Shown here: one piece after another, positions 6,505-17,476 of the stretch
How positions within the stretch are numbered: the stretch's first letter is position 1
Layout of the letters: each line of letters starts with the position of its first letter
Assembly: GCF_014203895.1 (NCBI RefSeq)
Contig: NZ_JACHJY010000002.1
Location: 1 to 64,000, forward strand
Reading direction: 5' to 3'
DNA length: 64,000 nucleotides
From: Streptomyces nymphaeiformis
GTDB taxonomy: Bacteria; Actinomycetota; Actinomycetes; Streptomycetales; Streptomycetaceae
The notes under the pieces: model-generated
Databases searched by the model: none
What the model saw: only the letters and a program-made list of their open reading frames with translations
Told to the model about the DNA's origin: nothing
Translations under genes and position numbers: made by a program

Positions 6505-9315
6505 TCACGCCGCGTCCCGTACCCGCCCCGTGAACTCCGGGCCCGGGATCTGCTCCCAGGACTCGTCGTACGTGTACAGCGCGCCCCGGAGGAACTCCGC
6601 CGGCTCCGCCTCACCGTCGCGGACGGTGGGGACGGTCACCTCCGTGCCCGTCTGGCCGGCCGGCACGGAGAGCCACAGGCTCGTGCCGTCCTCGAACGTC
6701 CGGGACAGCGGCCTCGCGGGGTCCGCCACCTCGCCGAACTGTGCCTCCAGCCAGGCCCGGTCGACGTCCTTCGTGGACAGCTCCGGACCGTCGGTCACCG
6801 GCTTGAGCAGGACTCCGCCCGAGATGTCGACGTCGGCCGGCTCGGAGAGCGCCACCCGCCATTTCAGGGCCGAGCCCTCGGCCACGTCGTCCGCGACCGG
6901 CGTCAGGCGCACGGTGGGCATGGCGTCGTCGTTCCGCGCGGTCACCCCGCCCCGGTGCGCGCCGACCACGGTGCCGCGCACCGCCTTCACGAACGCGTCG
7001 TGCGCGACGTCGTGGCCGTAACGCCTGTTGCCCCGCACCTCGACCGGTACGTCGATGTCGTGGCGTCCCGGACGCACCGTCACGATGCGGGACGTGACCT
7101 CCTCGGTGCCCGGCACGGGGACGAACAGGCGGACCTGGCCGCTGCCCTGCCCGGAGACCGTGACCGGCACCCGGTAGGTCCGGACCCCGGAGTTCCCCTC
7201 CGCGACCGTCAGGCGGCCGAGGTCGACGCGCGTGAGCGGCGCGGGTCGCGCCTCCGGGGTGCCGGGGCGCCAGCCCCAGGCGTCCATCAGCCAGGCGCGT
7301 CCGGCGCCGCCGCGCGGGGTCAGTCCGAGCGTGGTGATCCGCTTGAGGTCCAGGCCCGCCCGGGTGGCGGCGGTCAGCGGTACGCGGATCTCCCGGCTCC
7401 AGTACGCGGCGGTGCGCGGGCTCCCGGGCAGACCGTCGACGCGGGCACGGCCCAGGTCCGCGCGGCGGCCCGAGGCGTCGGTCACGGCGACGTCCAGGTC
7501 GGTGCCGGTGCTGTTGGGCGGGACGATCACGCGCAGCGCCAGGGAGGCGGCGCCCGCGAGGGACACCGGCCGGGCCGAGCGGACCGTGACCGGGCTTCCC
7601 GTACCCGTCCACTTCATCGCCACGGCGTCGCGGCCCGGCTCCGGGGCGGTCTCCCAGTACGCGAAGTGCGGCGACCAGCCTTCCTCGGGCGTCAGGCAGG
7701 CGCGGGCGGCGTCGGGGTCGACCTGGGCGCACTGGCGGCCGCCGCCGGAGACGGTGACCGAGGAGCCCGGAAGGAAGGCCGGCGTGCGGTGCGCGCCGAC
7801 GGCGTGGGTGAGGACCCGTGCGGGACCGGCCGAGGGCGCGCGGCGGCCGGTGCCGTCGAGCAGCGGCCGGACCGCGTCGTCGCCCCCGACGAACAGCCGG
7901 GCGGAGGCGGCGATGTACGTGGCGCCGGCGGCCTGCTGCTGGGTCGCCGTCAGGCGGGTCGCCGTGCCCGGGGAGCAGACCGGGTCGGTGCCGTCGTCGG
8001 ACGAGAAGTCGTCGACGGCCGCGGCCTTCGCCTGGCCGGGCGTCCACTCGCTGTTGAAGAAGTTGTGGTTGGCGCCGATCACGTACGCCGCGCTGTGCAG
8101 GGCGGCGCCCCGGCTGACGCCGCGGGTGCCGTCGACGTAGATCTGGCCCTGGAGGTCGGACACGTCGCCGTCACAGCCCGGCAGGATGGACGTGGAGGGC
8201 ACGTCGGGGGCCGGGTTCTGGCCGAACACCGTGGGCCCGATCAGGACGTTGCCGCGGATCTTCCACCGTACGGGACCCCGGTAGCCGTCCTGGGCGGCGG
8301 GCGGCGGGTTCAGGCTGTCGAGCGCGGCCCGGTTGACGCCCTCGCCTCCCCGGGAGTGGCCGACGAGGAGGACCCGGGAGAGGTCGGCCGGCGCGGTCTT
8401 CCGTACGGCCGCCGGGGCGTCGGCCCGGTGCGCGGTCCAGTCCGCCCAGCGGGCGAGGTGCAGCCGGACCAGGGAGGAGCGGGCCTGGGCGCCGCCGTCC
8501 TCGGCCTGCCAGTCCTGGCCGTTGACGCCGTTCGCGGCGATCGACAGCGTGACGTACCCCTGCGAGGCGAGGAGGCGCTGGGCGCGCAGGTATCCCTGCT
8601 CGCTCGGTATCGGCCGGGTGCCGGCCGGGCACGGCCAGGTGAAGCGGACGTCCTCCGTCCCCGGCGTGTAGCAGGTGTCGTGGCGGCCGTGCAGGAAGAG
8701 GACCACCGGCCGCTTCCCCGGTGCTCCCGTCGGGCCGACGACCGTGGCACGCATCTCGACGGGCTGCGGGAACCCCGGTATGCGCACGGAGTTCAGGGCG
8801 TACTCGCCGCTGACGGTCCGGTAGGGGCCCGGCACGCCGGGGTCGACCGGGTTCACGGGAAGCGGCGCTTCGGGTGCGGCGGCGGGGGCGAGGGGGCGTT
8901 CGCGCGCGGATTCGGCGCGTCCCGCCGCATCGAGCCGCCGTCCGCCGGCCGTCACCCGGAGCTGCGTGCCCTCTTCGAGCCGGAGGCCGCCGAGGGGGAG
9001 GGAGAAGGAGCGCCCGTCCGGGCGGGGGAGCGGGCGGCCGAGGAGCCGGTCGCCGGTGTGGAACTCGACGCGGGCGTCGCCCGCGGGGACGCGCTCGGGG
9101 GCCGTCCAGACCAGCTGCCGGTCCGCGCCGCCTCCGGTCACGTGCCAGCCCGGTGGGAGGGTGAGGTCACCGAGCGGGCTCCCCGACGGCCCGGTACGCG
9201 GTGATCCAGGTGAAGGCTGCGCGGTCGCCGGCCAGGGCGACGCGGCTGTCAGTGCGAGTAACGCCACGGCGGTGGTCAGGCCGCGTGTGACACGTATCAA
9301 AACGTTCTTCCTCAC
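6505..9315 (-). CDS. large secreted alpha/beta hydrolase with C-terminal beta domains
   Basis: A 936-residue exported serine hydrolase. A basic N-terminus and hydrophobic stretch (TTAVALLALTAASPWPATA) form a signal peptide. The catalytic domain (about 210-480) has an oxyanion segment VVLFLHGRHDTCY and nucleophile elbow LVGHSRGGEG (Ser as nucleophile), with a candidate GANHNFFNS histidine. The C-terminal half has beta-sandwich segments, including two Calx-beta-like repeats (RLTVAEGNSG and PVADDVAEGS starts). The substrate is unknown: lipase, esterase or polyester depolymerase are possible. GTG at 9315 is used; TTG at 9300 has a better AGGAAG site and also leaves the signal peptide intact. A TTA codon lies inside the signal peptide (9259-9261). 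Confidence 0.75.
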   Translation of the reverse strand: MRKNVLIRVTRGLTTAVALLALTAASPWPATAQPSPGSPRTGPSGSPLGDLTLPPGWHVTGGGADRQLVWTAPERVPAGDARVEFHTGDRLLGRPLPRPDGRSFSLPLGGLRLEEGTQLRVTAGGRRLDAAGRAESARERPLAPAAAPEAPLPVNPVDPGVPGPYRTVSGEYALNSVRIPGFPQPVEMRATVVGPTGAPGKRPVVLFLHGRHDTCYTPGTEDVRFTWPCPAGTRPIPSEQGYLRAQRLLASQGYVTLSIAANGVNGQDWQAEDGGAQARSSLVRLHLARWADWTAHRADAPAAVRKTAPADLSRVLLVGHSRGGEGVNRAALDSLNPPPAAQDGYRGPVRWKIRGNVLIGPTVFGQNPAPDVPSTSILPGCDGDVSDLQGQIYVDGTRGVSRGAALHSAAYVIGANHNFFNSEWTPGQAKAAAVDDFSSDDGTDPVCSPGTATRLTATQQQAAGATYIAASARLFVGGDDAVRPLLDGTGRRAPSAGPARVLTHAVGAHRTPAFLPGSSVTVSGGGRQCAQVDPDAARACLTPEEGWSPHFAYWETAPEPGRDAVAMKWTGTGSPVTVRSARPVSLAGAASLALRVIVPPNSTGTDLDVAVTDASGRRADLGRARVDGLPGSPRTAAYWSREIRVPLTAATRAGLDLKRITTLGLTPRGGAGRAWLMDAWGWRPGTPEARPAPLTRVDLGRLTVAEGNSGVRTYRVPVTVSGQGSGQVRLFVPVPGTEEVTSRIVTVRPGRHDIDVPVEVRGNRRYGHDVAHDAFVKAVRGTVVGAHRGGVTARNDDAMPTVRLTPVADDVAEGSALKWRVALSEPADVDISGGVLLKPVTDGPELSTKDVDRAWLEAQFGEVADPARPLSRTFEDGTSLWLSVPAGQTGTEVTVPTVRDGEAEPAEFLRGALYTYDESWEQIPGPEFTGRVRDAA

Positions 9316-9409
9316 GATCGGAATCGTCGGAGCACCGGGAGGAGGCCGGATGACCGGCCCGCTCGCGGTGCCCCTCTCGCTTCGTGAGGACGGTGCTCGA
9401 CACTCTTCG

Positions 9410-9429
9410 GTTGTCTCACACAACGTCAA
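9410..9429 (-). promoter_or_regulatory. putative promoter with inverted repeat for the hydrolase gene
   Basis: On the minus strand TTGACG (9424-9429) is a good -35, followed by the inverted repeat GTTGT-N5-ACAAC (9410-9424) overlapping the spacer. No convincing -10 is seen, so the call is tentative. Confidence 0.3.
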
Positions 9430-9461
9430 GATGTGAATCCCGGACGGACGTTGCAAAGGGA

Positions 9462-9495
9462 CCGGCCCGGGTGGCGTGAAAGCCACCCGGGCCGG
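9462..9495 (-). terminator. katG terminator hairpin
   Basis: A 14-bp perfect GC stem (9462-9475 with 9482-9495), loop GTGAAA, lies 33 bases past the katG stop codon on the minus strand. Confidence 0.8.
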
Positions 9496-9528
9496 CCCCG
9501 GAGTCGCGCCGATGAACGGCGGCGAGGA

Positions 9529-11778
<2,250 letters not shown>

Positions 11779-11867
11779 TCACTGTGCTCAGGAAGTGCGT
11801 TTCGGCGGACGGGCCTGGCGCGGGTGACACGTGTGCTTCTCCCGCCGTGCTGGAGTCTTCCTGTCCC

Positions 11868-11914
11868 TTGGCCATTTACGAAACCGATCCTACGATGGAC
11901 AGTGTCCAAGTCAA
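11868..11914. promoter_or_regulatory. divergent katG/catR promoters sharing one palindromic operator
   Basis: For catR (+): TTGGCC (11868-11873), 17-base spacer, TACGAT (11891-11896). For katG (-): TTGACT (11909-11914), 16-base spacer, TAGGAT (11887-11892). The perfect palindrome TGGACA-N-TGTCCA (11896-11908) overlaps the end of the catR -10 and fills the katG spacer, so one bound Fur-family dimer could silence both genes. Confidence 0.55.
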
Positions 11915-11952
11915 GATGAACCCCAAGTTTGCCTATGCCGCCGAGGTGAGAC

Positions 11953-12363
11953 ATGAGTGACCTGCTGGAGCGACTGCGCGCGCGTGGCTGGCGGCTGACG
12001 TCCCAGCGCCGCGTCGTCGCGGAGGTCCTGGCCGGGGAACACGTGCACCTCACGGCGGACGAGGTCCACGCGCGCGCGGTGGCGCGCCTGCCGGAGATCG
12101 CGCGGGCGACCGTCTACAACACGCTCGGTGAGCTGGTCGCCCTCGGCGAGGTCGTGGAGCTCTCCATGGACGGGCGGGCCAAGCGCTACGACCCGAACGC
12201 GCGCCACCCGCACCAGCACCTGGTCTGCTCGAACTGCGGGATCATCCGGGACGTCCGCCCGTCGGGGGACCCGCTGGCCGTGCTGCCTCCGGAGGAGCGG
12301 TTCGGCTTCACGGTGTCGAAGGCGGACGTCACCTACCGGGGGCTCTGCCCGGGGTGCGCCTGA
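11953..12363 (+). CDS. catR: Fur-family peroxide-responsive repressor
   Basis: A 136-residue Fur/PerR-type metalloregulator. The N-terminal winged helix contains RLTSQRRVVAEVL and IARATVYNTLGELVALGEV; the metal-binding part has RHPHQHLVCSNCG and the C-terminal pair CPGC, the two CxxC motifs that hold structural zinc. In Streptomyces, relatives (CatR, FurA/FurS) repress catalase or catalase-peroxidase genes and are inactivated by peroxide. Divergence from katG with a shared palindrome supports that role. FurA is an alternative name. An SD-like GAGGTGAGAC precedes the ATG. Confidence 0.88.
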   Translation: MSDLLERLRARGWRLTSQRRVVAEVLAGEHVHLTADEVHARAVARLPEIARATVYNTLGELVALGEVVELSMDGRAKRYDPNARHPHQHLVCSNCGIIRDVRPSGDPLAVLPPEERFGFTVSKADVTYRGLCPGCA

Positions 12364-12380
12364 GGCGCGGCACGAAGAAC

Positions 12381-12414
12381 GGGAGCCCTCCACCGGGGTC
12401 GGTGGAGGGCTCCC
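12381..12414. terminator. bidirectional terminator between catR and tpx
   Basis: A 14-bp perfect stem (12381-12394 with 12401-12414) with loop GGGGTC lies between two convergent genes, 17 bases after the catR stop and 22 bases from the tpx stop. Confidence 0.85.
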
Positions 12415-12436
12415 GTGCGTCGTGACGCGGTGAGGA

Positions 12437-12937
12437 CTACTTCAGGACGGCGAGCGCGTCGTCGTAGCTCGGCTCGTCGGCGATCTCGCCCACGAGCTGG
12501 GCGTGCAGCACCGTGTCGTTCTCGTCGAGGACGACGACGGCGCGGGCGGTCAGGCCGGCCAGCGGACCGTCCGCGATCTCCACGCCGTAGTTGGTGTGGA
12601 ACTCGCGGCCGCGGAGCGTCGAGAGGTTCTTGACGTTCTCCAGGCCCTCGGCGCCGCAGAAGCGGGCCTGGGCGAAGGGCAGGTCGGCGGAGATGCAGAG
12701 GACGACCGTGTTGTCCAGCTGCCCGGCCTTCTCGTTGAACGCGCGGACCGAGGAGGCGCACGTCGGCGTGTCGACGCTCGGGAAGATGTTCAGGACCTTG
12801 CGCTGGCCGGCGAAGTCCTTGAGCGACTTGTCCGCGAGTCCCTCGGCGACGAGCGTGAAGTCGGGGGCCTGGCTACCGGGGGCCGGCAGAGCGCCGTTGA
12901 CCTGCACGGGGCTGCCCTTCAGCGTGACCTGGGCCAT
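12437..12937 (-). CDS. tpx: thiol peroxidase (atypical 2-Cys peroxiredoxin)
   Basis: A 166-residue cytosolic peroxidase that reduces hydrogen peroxide and organic hydroperoxides with thioredoxin. The peroxidatic cysteine is in [17 protein letters not shown] and the resolving cysteine in [13 protein letters not shown], the Tpx spacing. Length and start ([15 protein letters not shown]) match the family exactly, so the long in-frame N-terminal extension to 13171 is rejected. AAGGAG lies 6 bases before the ATG. It clusters with katG and catR as an oxidative-stress block but has no visible copy of their operator. Confidence 0.95.
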   Translation of the reverse strand: MAQVTLKGSPVQVNGALPAPGSQAPDFTLVAEGLADKSLKDFAGQRKVLNIFPSVDTPTCASSVRAFNEKAGQLDNTVVLCISADLPFAQARFCGAEGLENVKNLSTLRGREFHTNYGVEIADGPLAGLTARAVVVLDENDTVLHAQLVGEIADEPSYDDALAVLK

Positions 12938-13114
12938 GTTGATCTCCTTCAGACGTATGAGTGGCAACGTGGGGAATCGTACGGAAGGCGGGACCGTCCC
13001 CACGACACGGGCTGTCGTGATCCCCTCCGGCTGGTTCACGCATTTGAACGTCTCGGCCTCGTGTGCGGCGGTGGTGTGCGGTCCGCGGGGTGGATCCGAT
13101 GCGAACGGGCCTTC

Positions 13115-13143
13115 TTGACGGCCTTGGTTCAGACCTTTAGGTT
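13115..13143 (+). promoter_or_regulatory. putative promoter of alginate-lyase-like gene
   Basis: TTGACG (13115-13120), 17-base spacer, TAGGTT (13138-13143), giving a leader of about 45 bases before the ATG at 13195. The remaining gap from 12938 shows no other gene. Confidence 0.45.
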
Positions 13144-13194
13144 CCAGCGTCGACAACCGTCGCCCGTTCACATACGTGAAGATGGGGTAACTCC

Positions 13195-14376
13195 ATGACC
13201 AGATGGTTCACCGCCCCCCTCCTCCTCGCCGGCCTGCTGGCCACGCTCGTCGCCACCCCCGGAGGCGGCCGCGCCGAGGCCGCCCCGGCCGCGTTCGTCC
13301 ACCCCGGCGTCCTCGTCTCCCGGGGGCAGCTCGACTTCACCCGGGAGAAGGTCACCGCCGGGGCGCAGCCCTGGAAGAACGCCTTCGACCAGATGAAGGC
13401 GAGCAGGTACGCCTCGCTCACCCGGGTCCCGAAGCCCCGGGCGGTCGTCGAGTGCGGCTCGTACTCGAACCCCGACTACGGCTGCACCGACGAACGCGAG
13501 GACGCCCTCGCCGCGTACACGCTCTCCCTGGCCTGGTACGTCACGCGCGACAGCCGCTACGCCGAGAAGGCGATCGAGATCATGGACGCCTGGTCCGGCG
13601 TCATCACCGACCACACCAACTCCAACGCGCCGCTCCAGACCGGCTGGGCCGGCTCCTCCTGGCCCCGGGCGGCCGAGATCATCCGCTACACCTACACCGG
13701 CTGGCCGCAGGCCCGCGTCGACCGCTTCAAGGCCATGCTCCGCACCGTCTACCTCCCCGAGGTGGCCAACGGCTCCCAGTCCAACGGCAACTGGGAGCTC
13801 AGCATGACCGAGGCCGCCCTCGGCATCGCCGTCTTCCTGGAGGACCGCGCCGCCTACGACAAGGCCGTCGCCACGTTCCGCGGCCGCGTCCCCGCGTACA
13901 TCTACCTCGCGAGCGACGGCGCCCTGCCGAAGGCCGCGCCGGGCAGCGGGCTCGACACCCGCGACGAGCTCGTCCGGTACTGGCAGGGGCAGACCACCTT
14001 CGTCGACGGGCTCACCCAGGAGACCTGCCGCGACCTCACCCACACCGGCTACGGCCTGTCCGCGATCTCGCACATCGCCGAGACCGGCCGCATCCAGGGC
14101 CAGGACCTCTACCCCGAGGTCGCCGACCGGCTGCGCCACGCCCTCGGCCTCCAGGCGAAGTACGAGCTCGGCGAGCCCGTCCCGTCCTGGCTCTGCGGCG
14201 GCACCCTCAAGGACCACCTCGGACCCGTCACCGAGGTCGGCTTCAACGCGCTGAACGGACGCATGGGATACGCGATGACGAACACCCAGAAGTACACCGA
14301 GGCCGCTCGGCCGGCCGGCACGAACAACCTCTTCGTCGCCTGGGAGACCCTGACCCACGCGGGCAACTCCCGCTGA
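13195..14376 (+). CDS. secreted alginate-lyase-domain protein
   Basis: A 393-residue exported enzyme. The N-terminus ([20 protein letters not shown]...AEAAPA) is a signal peptide cut near residue 29. The mature part resembles the alginate_lyase Pfam fold (alpha/alpha toroid): conserved [14 protein letters not shown] near the start, [20 protein letters not shown], and [22 protein letters not shown], which carries the Asn-Trp pair seen in this family. The natural polysaccharide may be alginate or another uronate polymer. A GH16 enzyme gene follows on the same strand after a terminator, suggesting a secreted polysaccharide-degrading set. Confidence 0.78.
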   Translation: MTRWFTAPLLLAGLLATLVATPGGGRAEAAPAAFVHPGVLVSRGQLDFTREKVTAGAQPWKNAFDQMKASRYASLTRVPKPRAVVECGSYSNPDYGCTDEREDALAAYTLSLAWYVTRDSRYAEKAIEIMDAWSGVITDHTNSNAPLQTGWAGSSWPRAAEIIRYTYTGWPQARVDRFKAMLRTVYLPEVANGSQSNGNWELSMTEAALGIAVFLEDRAAYDKAVATFRGRVPAYIYLASDGALPKAAPGSGLDTRDELVRYWQGQTTFVDGLTQETCRDLTHTGYGLSAISHIAETGRIQGQDLYPEVADRLRHALGLQAKYELGEPVPSWLCGGTLKDHLGPVTEVGFNALNGRMGYAMTNTQKYTEAARPAGTNNLFVAWETLTHAGNSR

Positions 14377-14383
14377 GCCGTGG

Positions 14384-14430
14384 GGAGTCGGAAGGGGCGT
14401 CGGATGTCTTGACGGCCCCTTCCTTCACTC
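14384..14430 (+). terminator. hairpin between alginate-lyase-like and GH16 genes
   Basis: A 9-bp stem (14390-14398 with 14415-14423) is extended by GGAGT/ACTCC outer arms. It follows the stop codon at 14376 closely, so the GH16 gene downstream likely has its own promoter. Confidence 0.6.
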
Positions 14431-14502
14431 CTTAAATCATGGGGGCGGCGAAGTGGACCCGTCCTGCCGCCCCCTCCCCCACAGCCGACGGAAGAGAGCC
14501 CC

Positions 14503-15765
14503 ATGACCTCCTCCCGCTCACGCCTGCGCACCTTGTCCTCCTCGGTGGCGGCCCTCGCGGTCGCCCTGGCCGTCGCGGCGCTCGGCCCGGCCGCCGATCC
14601 GCAGGAAGCGCTCCTGCCCGTGGCCGGGACGGCCGCCGTCACCTTCTCCGACGACTTCGACGGACCCGCGGGATCCGCCGTGGACGGCTCGCGGTGGCAG
14701 ACCGAGACCGGCGACAACGTCAACAACCACGAGCGGCAGTACTACACGGCCGGCAACGGCAACGCGGCGCTCGACGGCCAGGGCCACCTGGTGATCACCG
14801 CCCGCAAGGAGAACCCGGGCAACTACCAGTGCTGGTACGGGCGCTGCGAGTACACCTCCGCCCGGCTCAACACCGCCGGGAAGTTCACCACGAAGTACGG
14901 GCACGTCGAAGCCCGCATGAAGGTGCCGCGCGGCCAGGGCATGTGGCCCGCGTTCTGGATGCTCGGCAACGACATCGGCCAGGTCGGCTGGCCGAACTCG
15001 GGCGAGATCGACGTCATGGAGAACGTCGGCTTCGAACCGTCCACCGTGCACGGCACCCTGCACGGCCCCGGCTACTCCGGCTCCGGAGGCATCGGCGCCG
15101 GCTACACCCTGCCCGGCGGGCAGGCCTTCGCCGACGCCTTCCACACCTTCGCCGTCGACTGGTCGCCCAACCGGATCACCTGGTCCGTGGACGGGACGGT
15201 CTACCAGACCCGCACGCCCGCCGACCTCGGCGGCCGGACCTGGGTCTTCGACAAGCCCTTCTTCCTCATCCTCAACCTCGCCGTCGGCGGCTACTGGCCC
15301 GGCGACCCGGACGGCTCCACCACGTTCCCGAAGCAGCTCGTCGTCGACCACGTCCGCGTCACCACCGCCGACGCGCCCGCCACCTCGGGACCGATCACGG
15401 GCATCGGCGGCAAGTGCGTCGACGTGGCCGGCGCGAACACCGCGAACGGCACGCCCGTCCAGCTCTACGACTGCAACGGGACCGCGGCCCAGCAGTGGAC
15501 CCTCGCGGCCGACGGCACCGTCCGCGCGCTCGGCAAGTGCCTCGACGTCACCTCCGCCGGCACGGCCGACGGCACCCCCGTCCAGCTGTGGGACTGCAAC
15601 GGCACGGGCGCCCAGCTCTGGACCGCCAACTCCGCCCGGGACGTGGTCAACCCGCAGTCCGGCAAGTGCCTGGACGCCACCGGCAACAGCTCCGCCAACG
15701 GCACCCGGCTGCAGATCTGGAGCTGCTCCGGCGGCGCCAACCAGAAGTGGACGGTGACGCGTTGA
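14503..15765 (+). CDS. secreted GH16 beta-glucanase with ricin-type lectin domain
   Basis: A 420-residue exported endo-beta-1,3- or 1,3/1,4-glucanase. After a signal peptide (about 1-42), the GH16 domain spans about 45-290 and contains the catalytic motif GEIDVMENVG with nucleophile Glu168, Asp170 and acid/base Glu173. The C-terminus (297-420) is a CBM13/ricin-B domain with three QxW repeats (AQQWTL, AQLWTA, NQKWTV), which would bind the polysaccharide. GGAAGAG precedes the ATG. It converges on an AraC gene with only 7 bases between stop codons. Laminarin-type substrates are the best guess. Confidence 0.92.
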   Translation: MTSSRSRLRTLSSSVAALAVALAVAALGPAADPQEALLPVAGTAAVTFSDDFDGPAGSAVDGSRWQTETGDNVNNHERQYYTAGNGNAALDGQGHLVITARKENPGNYQCWYGRCEYTSARLNTAGKFTTKYGHVEARMKVPRGQGMWPAFWMLGNDIGQVGWPNSGEIDVMENVGFEPSTVHGTLHGPGYSGSGGIGAGYTLPGGQAFADAFHTFAVDWSPNRITWSVDGTVYQTRTPADLGGRTWVFDKPFFLILNLAVGGYWPGDPDGSTTFPKQLVVDHVRVTTADAPATSGPITGIGGKCVDVAGANTANGTPVQLYDCNGTAAQQWTLAADGTVRALGKCLDVTSAGTADGTPVQLWDCNGTGAQLWTANSARDVVNPQSGKCLDATGNSSANGTRLQIWSCSGGANQKWTVTR

Positions 15766-15772
15766 TCTGACG

Positions 15773-16546
15773 TCAGCCCCGGCCCCGGCCCGCCGTGAAG
15801 CGGGACGGCGGCATGCCGAACGCCCGTGTGAAGGCGGCCGTGAACGCGGCCGGGGAACCGTACCCGAGCCGGCCGGAGACCTCGCTGACCGTCGCGGTAC
15901 GGAGCAGGGGCACGGCCGCGAGGAGCCGGGCGCGAGACCGCCAGACGGCCGGGCTCTCGCCCGTCTCCGCGCGGAACCGCCGGGTGAACGCCCGCTCGCT
16001 CCGGGCGGACCTGGCCGCCCAGTCGGTGTTGGTCACGGCCGCGTCGGGGGCGGCCAGGTACTCCCGGCACAGCGCCGCGAGGTCGCCGGAGGCGGGGATC
16101 CCGACGTGGAAGGGGAGCGGAGAGCGCGCGGCGATCTCGTGCAACAACAGCGTCGCGATGGCGCCCTCCCGCCCCGACAGGCTGTAGTCGGCCGTGAACT
16201 CGACCGCCGCGAGCAGCAGTTCGCGCAGCAGCGGCGGTACGTCGACGACCGTGCAGCGGGCCGGCCACCACGGAACGGCGCCCGGCTCCACGTACAGGCT
16301 GCGGGTGCTGACGCCCAGCATCCGGACCCGGTGCGGGGTGGCGGCCGGGATCAGGACCGCCCGCTCGGGCGGGACCGTCCACGTGCCGTCGGCGGTGTCG
16401 ACGACCATGACCCCGGTCGCCCCGTAGAGGAACTGCGCCCGCCGGTGCTCGTGCCAGTCCAGGACCTGCCCGGCCGCGTAGTCGGTGCCGATCGGCAGGA
16501 CCGCGCGGTCGAGGTGGTCGACGTCGTCCAGCGGGATGTTCTTCAC
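15773..16546 (-). CDS. AraC-family regulator with cupin sensor
   Basis: A 257-residue regulator. The N-terminal half (1-130) is an AraC-type cupin (QVLDWHEHRRAQFLYGATGVMVV, VPPERAVLIPAATPHRVRML); the C-terminal HTH_18 domain has two helix-turn-helices (NTDWAARSARSERAFTRRFR and TVSEVSGRLGYGSPAAFTAA). It is divergent from a TSUP permease gene with 98 bases between starts, so control of that permease is likely. Such single AraC proteins often act as activators in response to a small metabolite bound in the cupin; no ligand can be named here. Confidence 0.88.
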   Translation of the reverse strand: MKNIPLDDVDHLDRAVLPIGTDYAAGQVLDWHEHRRAQFLYGATGVMVVDTADGTWTVPPERAVLIPAATPHRVRMLGVSTRSLYVEPGAVPWWPARCTVVDVPPLLRELLLAAVEFTADYSLSGREGAIATLLLHEIAARSPLPFHVGIPASGDLAALCREYLAAPDAAVTNTDWAARSARSERAFTRRFRAETGESPAVWRSRARLLAAVPLLRTATVSEVSGRLGYGSPAAFTAAFTRAFGMPPSRFTAGRGRG

Positions 16547-16644
16547 CGGGCCACCGTAACCGGGCCGCCGTACCGGCCGAGACGCGAAGGAATCCTGCCG
16601 ACCATCGCATGCGGGAACCCCCGGCCGGGTGGTGATCTTGACCC

Positions 16645-17436
16645 ATGGACGTGGTGATGCTGATGGCGATCGGGCTCCTCACCGGAGCGACGACGGTCTT
16701 GTTCGGGTTCGGCGGCGGGTTCGTGGCGGTCCCGGTCGTGGTGTGGGCCGACGCCGCCCTCGGCACGGCGGCCCTCCCGGTGGCCACCGCCACCTCGGCC
16801 CTGGTGATGGTCGTGAGCGCCGCCTTCGCCACGGCCGTCACCCCCCGGTCCGTGCTCCTCGCCCTGCGCGGCAGCGGCGCACTGCTGCCCCTGCTCGCGG
16901 CGGGCGCCTGCGCCGGGGCGTACGCGACCCGCTTCGCCCCGCCGGCCCTGGCCCGCTGGGCGTTCGTCGCGTACACCGCCCTGACCGCCCTCGACCTGCT
17001 GCTCCGGCCAGGTTTCCTCCGTATGACCCGGCCGGACGCGGGGCCCGGGAGAGCCCCGCGGCCGCTGCCGGCCGCCGCCGGGGCCCCGATCGGCGCGGTC
17101 GCCGCCTTCCTCGGCGTCGGCGGCAGCGTGATGACCGTCCCCGCGATGCGCCGGGCCGGTCACCCCATGCGGGTGGCGACCGCGCTGGCCAACCCCCTCA
17201 CCCTCGCCGTGGCGCTCCCGGCCGTCGCGGTCTCCTTCGCCGCCTCCTCGCCGCCCGGCACCGGACTGGTCGGTCTCGTCGACCCGTACGCGGCCGGGGC
17301 GCTGCTCCTCGGAGCCCTGCCGGTCATCGCCGTCCTGCGCCGCCGACCGCCCCGGATCCCGGACCGCGTCCACGCGTACGCGTACCTCGCGCTGCTCGCC
17401 CTGGTGACCCTCGCGATGGCGCTCAGCGGGGCGTGA
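16645..17436 (+). CDS. TSUP (TauE/SafE) family permease
   Basis: A 263-residue membrane protein with about eight hydrophobic helices. The two inverted halves show the family glycine motifs: FGFGGGFVAVPVVVWADAAL near the start and GAVAAFLGVGGSVMTVPAM in the second half. TSUP proteins move sulfite, sulfonates or other small organic anions, usually outward or in co-transport with protons. It is divergent from the AraC regulator, which probably controls it. The substrate cannot be read from sequence. It converges on the TPR gene. Confidence 0.85.
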   Translation: MDVVMLMAIGLLTGATTVLFGFGGGFVAVPVVVWADAALGTAALPVATATSALVMVVSAAFATAVTPRSVLLALRGSGALLPLLAAGACAGAYATRFAPPALARWAFVAYTALTALDLLLRPGFLRMTRPDAGPGRAPRPLPAAAGAPIGAVAAFLGVGGSVMTVPAMRRAGHPMRVATALANPLTLAVALPAVAVSFAASSPPGTGLVGLVDPYAAGALLLGALPVIAVLRRRPPRIPDRVHAYAYLALLALVTLAMALSGA

Positions 17437-17438
17437 GC

Positions 17439-17470
17439 CCACCGGCCCGACCTGCCGGGCGGCGGGCTCG
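17439..17470. terminator. weak hairpin between convergent genes
   Basis: An imperfect GC stem (GCCCG/CGGGC core with a short loop) lies in the 40-base gap between the TSUP and TPR stop codons. Low confidence. Confidence 0.3.
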
Positions 17471-17476
17471 GGGCGG

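Noticed and set aside
6394..9204. 936-codon open frame on the plus strand opposite the secreted hydrolase
   Set aside because: Composition is Gly/Arg/Ala-rich shadow sequence of a GC-rich gene; the opposite strand has signal peptide, catalytic motif and normal codon bias.
12938..13171. N-terminal extension of tpx to 13171
   Set aside because: The family start ([15 protein letters not shown]) with AAGGAG at ideal spacing is internal; the extension has no homology.
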